A DNA stretch of 11,925 bases, from positions 1 through 11,925 of the forward strand of contig JAANBB010000757.1 in NCBI GenBank assembly GCA_014621425.1, read 5' to 3'. Every line of letters starts with the position of its first letter. The first letter of the stretch is position 1. Shown here piece by piece: positions 1 to 7,237 of the stretch. Below the pieces are notes generated by a model. That model saw only the letters and a program-made list of their open reading frames with translations, searched no databases and had not been told where the DNA came from. A program made the position numbers and the translations under genes. Source of the stretch: Cylindrodendrum hubeiense (lineage: Eukaryota; Ascomycota; Sordariomycetes; Hypocreales; Nectriaceae).

Positions 1-583
1 ATCCTCCTCCTGCTTGTCCTCCCCTGTTCCCCGTCCATCTGCCCTCTGCACCAACGATCGTTAATCAACACCCTCCAGGCCAAGTCGGAGTCAGTCGCCC
101 GTCGGCGATGACCTCACCAAGAATCGAAAATAGAATTCAAAAGAGAAAGAAGAAGAATGGTAATAAAAGAGAGAAAGAGAGAGAGTGTGTGTGTGAAGAA
201 GAAAAAAGAGAAAAAGAAAGAAAAAAGAATTGTCCTCTCTTGCGAGTCGCTGCTCTCAACACGTGTTCTGGCAAGATGCCGAAACAAGCTTTGGGAGACA
301 ACGGTCCATCTAGGGATCCAACGAGTGGCCTAAGCAAAGTTGGAAGGAAAAATCGCCTCAAATCGAATGCCAGGCTCTGAAGCCATCATCCCTCTGTCTT
401 ATAAAGGGCGTCTGGGACTCGTGGGAATAGCCAGAACGTCGTCGCTGTCACTGCCGCGAGGCTGGCGGTTTCTATAGTTTCTGGCCTCTAGTTCGAGGTT
501 TCTTTGGGTCACTGTGTCACAGAAACGAGTTAGTTAAAAACCCCGGCTTTGGTGTATGGGCCAAGAGGAAAGAGGCGACCGAC
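1..583. other. Left flank without a supported gene
   Basis: This stretch lies downstream (3') of the small minus-strand gene at 584-763. I see no convincing gene. An ATG-initiated plus frame at 108-380 (90 codons) exists, but its middle is only a Lys/Glu/Arg run read from a purine tract. A TATA-like TTATAAAG sits at 399-406. It could read either way, but no good coding frame follows it on either strand. The first ~110 bases are pyrimidine-rich on the plus strand and may belong to the edge of a neighbouring transcription unit outside the window. Confidence 0.5.
139..232. repeat. Purine-rich low-complexity tract with a short GT run
   Basis: Nearly all bases are A or G on the plus strand, in GAAA/AGAG style runs, interrupted by a (GT)5-type run at about 184-194. 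The minus strand is therefore a CT tract. In filamentous fungi CT tracts on the sense strand often lie just upstream of transcription starts, so this could belong to a promoter of a leftward gene outside the window. That is inference only. It also creates the spurious charged reading frames seen here. Confidence 0.75.
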
Positions 584-763
584 CTACTGAGTTGCCCGAG
601 GAGGGTTGGGACACTGAGGACGCATGCAGAAACCCTCCCACCTCTGAGTTCCTTGATCAATGATGATGGCCTGGCATCTGCAGTTGGTGCCGGGCTTGGG
701 CTCCAGAGACTGCGCGGTGCAGCCGCAGTGAGACCAGAGCTGGGTAGTCTTCCAGTAGCACAT
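584..763 (-). CDS. Small cysteine-rich protein, 59 aa, unknown function
   Basis: The frame starts at ATG 763 (context CCCATC-ATG-TGC, a reasonable fungal start) and ends at TAG 584-586. I chose this start because it is the first ATG after a TATA box at 1303-1311: no ATG occurs on the minus strand anywhere from 1337 down to 764. The frame stays open upstream to about 822, but without an ATG. Codons fit a fungal gene, with mostly TGC for Cys, ATC, ACC, AAG, CAG and TGG. The protein has seven cysteines (residues 2, 13, 15, 28, 30, 46, 51) as a CGC, a CRC and a final C-x4-C, four Trp or Tyr near the N-terminus and at residue 42, and a Pro-rich tail. There is no signal peptide or membrane segment, so it is probably intracellular and could bind metal or form disulfides. 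Many fungi carry short proteins that begin MC and have spaced CG/CxC motifs, but I cannot assign a family. A 5'-untranslated intron is possible. Confidence 0.58.
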   Translation of the reverse strand: MCYWKTTQLWSHCGCTAQSLEPKPGTNCRCQAIIIDQGTQRWEGFCMRPQCPNPPRATQ

Positions 764-1275
764 GATGGGCGATTGCTGTAGTTGTTCCTTGGCCAATGAG
801 TGAGGATTGCTAACCGACAGTAGTCAAGCTGAGCTTAAGTACCCTTGAAGATGTGGCTGGAGAGAAGATGATGGAGTCCACTTGCGACGGGAGGAACCGC
901 GACGTTGAACAGCCGGGGAGTTGTTGCAGTGCTGACAGCTCGACACAAGCCGGTATCCGAAGAGTTTGTGTAAGCTTGCCTGGGTTGTACACGTCCCGGC
1001 GGGAGGTCCTGGTGTCTCGGGAGGAAGGAAGAAGCTTGTGGCAGGGTGTTGTGTCCTTGAAGGAGCAGATGCGGGAGAGACAAGAATTGGACAAGGGTGG
1101 TATGGCTTGAGGTGTGGTGGTGGTGGTAGTGGTGGTGGTGGTGGTAGTAGTAATATAGACAAGAGAGATCTCTTAATCAGTCTGCGAGGTTGGAGCTGCC
1201 AGTAAGAGCCGGCGATGTCTTTGAGTCTGTGATGGATAGGATGCTCTGAGCTCTTGTGGAGGTGAGTGGTGATTG
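764..1275 (-). promoter_or_regulatory. Long ATG-free 5' leader of the cysteine-rich gene
   Basis: Read on the minus strand, this stretch is rich in C and A (many ACC, CAAC, CTCC steps), as fungal 5' leaders often are. It contains no ATG in any frame. About eight would be expected by chance over this length, so the absence suggests selection against upstream starts. It includes a CCA/CTA triplet run (1111-1153). Near its 3' end a CTTGAC about 10 bases before a GTTAG (near 811-826) could be the end of a leader intron, but I found no convincing matching donor. The transcription start near 1275 is inferred from the TATA box. Confidence 0.5.
1111..1153. repeat. GGT/AGT triplet microsatellite
   Basis: An imperfect run of GGT triplets with GTA interruptions; on the minus strand it reads ACC/ACT. 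It lies inside the putative leader of the cysteine-rich gene, where it would be an unstructured C/A-rich segment. In other frames it makes artificial poly-Pro or poly-Gly reading frames. Confidence 0.85.
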
Positions 1276-1302
1276 TCGGTAAGAGTGCAGAAGCTGTCGG
1301 TC

Positions 1303-1311
1303 CTTATATAC
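1303..1311 (-). promoter_or_regulatory. TATA box (GTATATAAG on minus strand)
   Basis: The minus strand reads AGTATATAAGGA here, a strong TATA match. The sequence about 30 bases further downstream on that strand (near 1275) turns C/A-rich and ATG-free and stays so to the start codon at 763. Position and direction fit a core promoter for the cysteine-rich gene. Confidence 0.55.
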
Positions 1312-1500
1312 TTGGTGATACAGGCCCGAGCGAGTGGCATACGTTGTGACTGAGCGAGGATGTTTGCCGTCCATGACACTTTGAGCACAGATGCCTTGGA
1401 GAGCCCACGAGGCCAAAGTCGAAATAACACCCGAGAGGGCCACGGAGCAAGGGTTGGAGAGTGTTGGTTGCAGTTTGTTCCTCCCGTGGTTGAGAGACCG

Positions 1501-1572
1501 GGCTGGCTGGGTTGGTTAGGTTGGAGGGTTGGTTAGTTAGGTAGTTAGTTAGGGTTGGTTAGGGGAGGGGGG
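1501..1572. repeat. G/T-rich GGTTRG-type tract upstream of the TATA box
   Basis: Degenerate GGTTGGTTAG units followed by a G run (AGGGGAGGGGGGG). One TTAGGG occurs at 1549-1554, but it is isolated, so this is not a telomere array. It lies about 200-260 bases upstream of the minus-strand TATA box, where it reads CCTAACCAACC. The several G runs could fold into a G-quadruplex on the plus strand (inference). Confidence 0.7.
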
Positions 1573-1936
1573 GCGTGCGTGTTGGAAGTTGGAGTGTGGT
1601 GTTAGTCGCGTCCTGTTTGTCGGCCGTCTGTCCCCGCAAAGGCCGCAAAAGGGGACGGAGGAGGGATGATGAGGGGCAGTGAAGGCTTCGAGAGGAGAGA
1701 TATAGCCACCGGGCTCCAGATTAGGTAGGCCGCAACACAATGGTGTTGGCAATCTGCCTGGGGGGACCGCCTTACGTCAAGACACATCAGTCCACACTGG
1801 GAGTCGGTGACTTGTGGGGAGAGACCAACTGCAGGCGCGGCTGGACCGGGGCTTGACAACCATGCAGTCCGCGCGGTGTGCGTTTGTGGGCGGGTGTCAA
1901 CTAGCTGCGTTGGGTTGGGTTGGGGGGATGGACGAG

Positions 1937-1984
1937 GTGGATGTGGACGCCGACGTGGATGTGGATGTGGATGTGGATGTGGGA
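1937..1984. repeat. Hexamer array, GTGGAT x about 8
   Basis: Eight consecutive 6-base units: GTGGAT, GTGGAC, GCCGAC, then four perfect GTGGAT (1955-1978) and GTGGGA. Frames across it encode Val-Asp or, on the minus strand, His-Pro alternation, which explains the odd translated products. Two units of the same hexamer recur at 9131-9142. Confidence 0.88.
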
Positions 1985-2103
1985 TTGGGGGATTGAGGGA
2001 TGGGTCCCTGTGCATCGACATATTCTTCTGCATCACATCGGGAGGGGATGAAGGGGAGCCACCCTCATGCGTCTGGAGACTGTGGCCCACATCCTGAGCC
2101 ACG

Positions 2104-2123
2104 GACGATGGGTGACGATGGGT
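2104..2123. repeat. Perfect 10-bp tandem duplication
   Basis: GACGATGGGT occurs twice back to back (2104-2113 and 2114-2123), followed by a partial third copy (GACGGCGGGC). Confidence 0.8.
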
Positions 2124-2762
2124 GACGGCGGGCGATTTGGGGAGGGTAATGTGTGATGGTGAATGCGGTACCGGGCTGCGGTGATGCTCTCCGGCGGCGC
2201 ACATGGCCCACCGATTACTGGATATGTATGAATGAAGGGGGTGTCCCATGCGTGAGAAACGCACGATCACGAACATGATGACCGTTGGGCGAGGTGGCAT
2301 CGGAGGCGCGGCACGGGGAGCAAGTATGGCTCGCCCCGTGTCTTGATCTCCTTCATTGGTGTCTTGTCTGCTTGCTCAACGGCACACACCTTGTCCATCA
2401 CCCTCCACCAGACGCTGGAAGTGGAAATGTGCACTCTCGCGGCCGCAACTTGACCGATAGAGAGGGGCGGCGACGTTGAATGGGCTGCTGAAAGACATGT
2501 CGTGACGATGTCCGGATGACTATTCTCGGGGATACGCCTGCCCTCCCGCCTTGCCTGCCGCCTCGTCTTCCGCTTCCCTTTGAACTCCATGATTTCCCCA
2601 TTTCCAACATGAAGATGCGTGTGGCAATTTTGCTCGCTGCCTCGTGGAGAGACACCGCGTTGTTCCCATGTGCCGTGGCCCATGGGTGGGCTTTCATCCC
2701 CTCCCGTCTCCAGTCGTTCCCGCTGCCACACGAGCAACTCAATCTCCTGCTCTTCCGTTCAT

Positions 2763-2787
2763 CCACCCTCCACCCTCCACCCTCCAC
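2763..2787. repeat. CCACCCT heptamer repeat, 3.5 copies
   Basis: Three perfect CCACCCT units followed by CCAC. It is a simple C-rich tract, read as GGGTGGA on the minus strand. No associated gene is seen. Confidence 0.85.
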
Positions 2788-3805
2788 AACATCCCTCCCC
2801 TCTGTCAAACTCGATTGATGCAGCAGCGGAAGCACACTTGTACGGCATGTGCCATGACGCCACGGATAGATGCGGGTTCTCCGATGGGCCCCCCATTGTA
2901 CCAAGGCAGTCTTCCGATTTGACCTTCGGCACCTCGAGCGAAAAGTTCTACAGTCGGATGTGTTGGCGGGCATGATTTCTCAGCCCCCATCCTAGAGAGA
3001 GTCCCAGGCCTCTCGCTCGTCTTTCACCGATCAAGATGCGAGAGGCGTTAGACGCCCAGTGGAGACTGCGGATGTTGCACATGATCCGCGAACCAAGTCC
3101 GTTAGGCCCCTTGTGGGATAGCCAAGAGGCATAGGGCCGTTTAGCGGCGATGGTTTTACCAGGAACCGACCGCGGCGCACAAAGTGAGGCGGGAGGTTAA
3201 TAGCCGAGTGGACGACAAGCCATCCACCAAGTGCTGGACTGTAACGGCCAATGGTTCCCGTTGCGAACACTGTTTCTTGCCAACCCTCCCAAATGGTGCG
3301 TAGGGGTCTTCCCACCGCGTAAATGAACGACCCTCCTTCCGCAACCGAAGAGCCCAGACGATAATCCGGATTTTGCTAGGTTTCCTTGCTGTTAGTGCCA
3401 GGGGCTCGGTCGAGGAGGTATCCATGTTCACGCGGTCCAACTTATGCGCGAGCGCCGCCGAGAGTACACCGTGAATATGCTCGTGTAGAGCCAACACAGT
3501 TTGTAAGGGCCGGAACCTAGGCAAACGAGCCGTCTGTTGCGCCTGATAACGGAGTCATCGGCGGCGGACCTGGCGAGAAGCGTCTCAATCAGCCGCGAAT
3601 GCCCTGCCGGCGGCATCGTGTGTGTTGGCCCTTACCCTACCCGCGGTAGAAGTGTGTGGCTCTGTCTGGGCTGTCCCTCCACCATGCATGCGGGAGCAGC
3701 CTCGAACCAGGGCCACCACGCTGCACAACGGCGTCTCCGCGTTACTGTGCACCTTGACGCAGGGCGGGAGAGCTCTTGTCACACATGGTTGAGCTGCTCG
3801 GACCG

Positions 3806-3845
3806 TGCCATGCCATGCCGTGCTGTGCGATGCTGTGCTGTGCCT
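3806..3845. repeat. Pentamer array TGCNN x 8
   Basis: Eight units of period five, all starting TGC: TGCCA, TGCCA, TGCCG, TGCTG, TGCGA, TGCTG, TGCTG, TGCCT. Period five shifts reading frame at every unit, so this is not a protein repeat. Confidence 0.85.
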
Positions 3846-4170
3846 TATTATGCCCACCATCCAAGAGAGGTCTAGTTGCCGACTTACCTTCTCTGGCATC
3901 AAGTATCAACGAGCCGTGGGCATGCACGTCGGGCCATGTTGGCATCAAACGCCGAGACCAAGACAGGACAAGACACGATAACGCCGGTAGAGCGTGGAAA
4001 GCTCGCTCTGAGCCGAGCAAACTTGACATGGCGCGCGAGAGAACAAGACAGGCCAATGCGCGGGAAGGTGAAGCCCCGTCCCAGATGGCCCAGTTGGTCC
4101 TCCACCCGCGCGGCCTGTGAGTCCACACCGCGCTGTAGCCTGTCGGGTCGGCAAAGAGTCGATGTGGGAC
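3846..4170. other. Interval between the pentamer and heptamer arrays, no gene seen
   Basis: Plain unique sequence with no supported gene. Open frames on both strands run through it, but they continue into the flanking repeats and lack fungal codon bias. I see nothing else to annotate. Confidence 0.45.
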
Positions 4171-4252
4171 CTTGCAGCTTGCAGCTTGGACCTTGCAGCT
4201 CAGAGCTCGCGGCTCGCAGCTTGCAGCTTGCAGCTCGAGCTTCACAGCTTGG
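4171..4252. repeat. Heptamer minisatellite, CTTGCAG/CTCGCAG x about 11
   Basis: Consecutive 7-base units: CTTGCAG (4171, 4178), CTTGGAC (4185), CTTGCAG (4192), CTCAGAG (4199), CTCGCGG (4206), CTCGCAG (4213), CTTGCAG (4220, 4227), CTCGAGC (4234), TTCACAG (4241), then CTTGGA. The interior units are diverged, so the array is not new. A three-unit relative lies at 8404-8424. Confidence 0.9.
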
Positions 4253-4302
4253 AGGAGGCGGTGATGGCAAACTATCAAAACTAGCAGGTGCCTTAGCTTC
4301 AA

Positions 4303-4336
4303 GGTAGGTAGGTAGATACCTAAGGTAGGTACCTAG
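4303..4336. repeat. GTAG/TACC repeat with TAGGTACCTA palindrome
   Basis: GTAG tetramers (4303-4314) turn into TACCTAAGG and then a perfect 10-base palindrome TAGGTACCTA at 4326-4335. Short repeats built from AGGT/ACCT like this are a familiar feature of intergenic DNA in many Sordariomycetes, which supports the organism assignment. No function is known to me. Confidence 0.8.
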
Positions 4337-4533
4337 CCATTGAGTACTGATAGCTGCGTCCAATCCATGAAAGGCAGGTGGCCAAGCGTTATGGCCGCCG
4401 CCTCCAGAGAGCAGGCACCGCCGGGGCGCCTGGGCCCCTCCGCGGACCAGCCTGGCCGGTTGCCACGGCCGACAGTGCTGGCATCACTGTGCGACCCAGA
4501 CATTCCGCCGGTGCACAGTGCCCACACGCGGCA

Positions 4534-4552
4534 GCGCCTCACTGTGAGGCGC
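4534..4552. repeat. 8-bp perfect inverted repeat (hairpin)
   Basis: GCGCCTCA (4534-4541), a 3-base loop CTG, then TGAGGCGC (4545-4552). It is followed by no T run, so a bacterial-type terminator is not implied. CACTGTG or CACAGTG words also occur nearby (about 4472-4490, 4514-4520 and 4540-4546), so the cluster could be a binding-site group (inference). Confidence 0.7.
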
Positions 4553-4800
4553 CTGATCCCTTGCACGGTGATTGCACGCGCGGCTGTGCCCGTCTGCATC
4601 TCTCTTCACACTTCAAGTGATGCGCCTGAAACGCCTTAGGATTTCGTCACATCATTTTCCCAGGCCGCTCTAACGGCCGCCCGATCAGCCAACACTCTGC
4701 CAACGCTTTGAACGTCTCCAGGGGCGTCTGCTGGGCTCAGCGTCTCTAAAGAGCGTCTGCCTCGGTTCACTCTTCGGCCGACTCCACCATCTCCGCTGAT

Positions 4801-4850
4801 CCTGCGGCTGCTCTTGCGGCTGCTCCCCCCTTGCGGCTGCTCCTGCGGCT
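4801..4850. repeat. 12-bp tandem repeat, CYTGCGGCTGCT x 4
   Basis: Units at 4801-4812, 4813-4824 and 4830-4841 (after a 5-base C insertion), with a partial unit at 4842-4850. It is a GC-rich minisatellite without an associated gene. Confidence 0.85.
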
Positions 4851-5533
4851 AATTGCCGTCCCATGTTGAGTTGGTGAGTTGGTTGCCAAGTCTCCGCAAG
4901 GCTTGAGCCGTGTGCTCTTCACCGCGCTCAGTCTCGGGCAACACCCCCAACAACCACACGCATCGAGTTGTAACAGTACCACACCCTCAAGACCTTATGC
5001 CACAACTCTGCATGGTTCCTCGGACATCATCTTGAAGTAGAAGCAGGTGCAGATGCCCCGCAGAAACTGAGCACACCCTGAATACGGATAGTTGAAAAAA
5101 CCTGGAACCTTCGACATTTCGCCTATCATTACTACAAAGACCTGAGAAGGATGGCCCCTCCATCTGCGACCTGAGGATCTTCCCGTCGGAAGACTTCATG
5201 CGGCCGTCATGCGACCTAAGTGCTGCCGCGGCCGGCACTGATGAGAGATTACTCCCAGGGGCTTGACAAACACTGTGATACTCTTTCCAACCCATTACGA
5301 CCGTCTCCTCCCGAGGCTGACTGCGGCCCGTCCTGTGGCCACACTGAACCACCACTATGCATGTTGCATCATGTCCCCGAGACCCATACGAGAGCCCTGG
5401 CACATGCCGTATCAGTCAAGTGATTGTTGCCGCGTCCGCCCCATCCATACGGGACAGCAATACGAGTTGCGAGCCTGTCTGGGACTATCCAAAGACACCC
5501 TAGCGGCATTTCCAAGGGAGAGCCAACAAGCTA

Positions 5534-5545
5534 CATGCATGCATG
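5534..5545. repeat. Palindrome CATGCATGCATG
   Basis: A 12-base perfect palindrome of alternating purine/pyrimidine-type steps. It may be chance or a protein-binding site; no neighbouring gene helps decide. Confidence 0.6.
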
Positions 5546-6063
5546 AATGGTCCCAGTTGTAGCATCATCTAAGCCTTCCTCGTTGCGGTGCAGCGGGAAG
5601 AGACAGACGGGAAGAGACAGAGACACAGCTGAGATGGAAGAATCTTCCCTCTCCACAACCATCGATGGCACACCGTAGTTGCAACCAACCGTCCTTCGCC
5701 TAGGTGCCGCACTAGATCCCCTGAACTCGCGCAATTCTCCACCACTGGTGGCTTCGAGAGACCGCGGGAAACCTGTCCCATCGTCCTTGGCGTTTGTTTC
5801 ACGGGGACCCTTTCGACCCGAAAGCTCTTGACACACGACAGCTGTTCCCCTCCTTGGCCCCCAACGTCGTTAGCAACCCCCGAAGTTGCCATGAGGTGAT
5901 TCGGCCAAGCTGTTCGGTGCGGCTGAGTGCTGTGCAAGTGGGGGTTTGGCCGCAGGATGGCCAAGTTATTGGCATGATATTGGCTGTCTAGCGCCTTGGA
6001 ATAGGCCTCCTGCTGATTAACTCAATGCAAGGACAGCTTTACACATCATGGTCTTGGGTCAGC

Positions 6064-6088
6064 CATGGGACAGCACCATGGGACAGCA
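6064..6088. repeat. Two 12-bp direct repeats (CATGGGACAGCA), period 13
   Basis: Identical copies at 6064-6075 and 6077-6088, separated by one base. A recent local duplication is the simplest reading. Confidence 0.8.
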
Positions 6089-6315
6089 ACTGCTCGTTCG
6101 CTCACCCAAGCGAAGGAGAACAGAAAAGACAGCAGGCGACTCCAGTCCCTGGTTAAGCGCCGTCCAACATGCTCGGAAGCGTAAACTGGTTCGTTTACAT
6201 CGCATTGGCTGCACCCTTGGCTCTGAGTTGACAACTCGTCATCCAGCCTACACGGGTCTTTGACGCCATGCCGCTTAGTGAGATGTGATGGAGGGTAGAC
6301 GCATGCGCGGATGGA

Positions 6316-6325
6316 CCAATCAGCG
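6316..6325 (+). promoter_or_regulatory. CCAAT-box candidate (CCAATCAGCG)
   Basis: Matches the extended CCAATCA(G) consensus bound by the fungal HAP/NF-Y complex. No gene start lies close by on either strand, so it may be a chance match or evidence of an unrecognised transcript. Confidence 0.25.
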
Positions 6326-7207
6326 TAACTCCTAAGCGCCGCCCTTGCAGCAACCAGTCGCTTGACCCCACTACCCCCCAGTAAGGCTCAGAAGCTTAGT
6401 ATCCTAGTCGGGTTATCGAAGCCTAGACCAACGTCATTTGTCGACTTGGACACAACCGCGCATTCTTCAATATTCACCAAGTCCCAACCCTGAAAGGGGA
6501 GCGGATTGAGCCGGCTCATCCGATGGGAGTTGGTCGCTGTAGCATGACTTTTGTCAGCATTGTCAAGGATAAAGTATGCCCGAGTGTGACGAGTGGAGTG
6601 GGCCGTGCCGTTGAGAAGCAGCCAGAGGAGGGATTGGCAGGTGCTCAGATGAGTATCGCGGGCATGAGAAAGTTACGGTGTGGGTGATTATCATTGTCTG
6701 CACCTCATCACTTTGATCACCAACAGAACTCTACAATGAGACAGGGAGGAAGAACCTAGGGTGGCCTGAATCTCCCAGTCCGAGACCTGGTGTTAAGTTC
6801 CCTGCATATCCCCTGTCCTTCTACTCAACAATCGTGCAGACGATCCTGCCCCGATAGCAAGCCCGAGGTCACGGTCCCCTTCCGCTTGCCGCGTATGTCC
6901 CAGGCGTTGGGAAACGAAGAACCGATTGCTCGGGAAGCCCCTCATGTTGGTAATAATGTGACAAGCGAGGACCCTGTGCACTGGTAATTCCCTCTCCACC
7001 TCGAGGAGAACGAAAGGGATGAATGTGGTCAGTCAAACCGGGATGATGCCGCACCAAAAGTCCAGACGGAGGTTGTCCTGCCTCGCTTGGCAGAGCAATC
7101 ACATATTCTGACTGACGGCTGAGGCAGGGCTGAGGGGAGAGTCGAGATGGCAGCTCAGCCAATGCCTAGTAAGCCGATAGCAAACAAGGTGATAAAGAGA
7201 TGACCCG

Positions 7208-7237
7208 AACGCTCGGTTCTGAAACGCTCGGTTGTGA
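7208..7237. repeat. 15-bp tandem duplication
   Basis: AACGCTCGGTTCTGA (7208-7222) is followed directly by AACGCTCGGTTGTGA (7223-7237), with one difference. Confidence 0.85.

Larger units (their letters stand above)
1573..3805. other. Gene-poor interval, no supported gene
   Basis: No domain, codon signal or start context points to a gene here. Open frames of 232 codons (1602-2300, minus) and 191 codons (2398-2973, minus) begin with ATG, but their products are His/Pro/Ser- or Arg-rich and their length is within what GC-rich non-coding DNA produces. Short repeats within it are listed separately. Upstream control sequence for the leftward gene probably lies in the first several hundred bases, but I cannot name sites. 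Confidence 0.5.
4337..7207. other. Long gene-poor interval, no supported gene
   Basis: About 2.9 kb with no recognisable gene. The most coding-like frame is 4378-4620 (plus), with fair third-position C, but it starts with GTG, has no family resemblance and lies in the most GC-rich part of the interval. Minus frames at 4987-5403 and 5531-5964 lack good starts. The interval does not show the extreme AT bias of heavily mutated (RIP) transposons, and no transposon protein motif was found. Repeats and sites inside it are listed on their own. Confidence 0.5.

Noticed and set aside
108..380. 90-codon ATG frame with Lys/Glu-rich middle
   Set aside because: The charged region is only the translation of the purine tract; the remainder has no gene-like signal.
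399..406. TTATAAAG as a promoter
   Set aside because: No coding frame with a good start or codon bias follows on either strand, so it is not listed as a functional site.
1549..1554. TTAGGG as telomere repeat
   Set aside because: A single copy in a degenerate G/T tract; real telomeric DNA has perfect tandem copies.
1602..2300. 232-codon ATG frame on the minus strand
   Set aside because: The centre is a His-Pro run produced by the GTGGAT array, the rest is Pro/Ser/His-rich, and the start context is poor. Some early codons look good, so I keep it as unlikely rather than impossible.
2398..2973. 191-codon ATG frame on the minus strand
   Set aside because: Arg/Gly-rich composition, mixed codons, and overlap with a CCACCCT repeat; no domain recognised.
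3678..3770. tRNA-like B box (GGTTCGAGGCT) on the minus strand
   Set aside because: The T arm does not pair, the anticodon stem is imperfect and the A box is missing a base, so no cloverleaf forms.
4171..4252. Heptamer array as a possible CRISPR
   Set aside because: Units are 7 bases and contiguous with no unique spacers, in an evidently fungal genome.
3742..4302. 186-codon minus frame with a signal-like start
   Set aside because: It crosses both the heptamer and pentamer arrays, which make up much of its product; codon use is not gene-like.
4378..4620. 80-codon plus frame with fair third-position C
   Set aside because: It begins with GTG. A possible upstream intron from AAG-GTAGGT near 4302 to CAG at 4377 does not join to a plausible upstream exon in the same frame.
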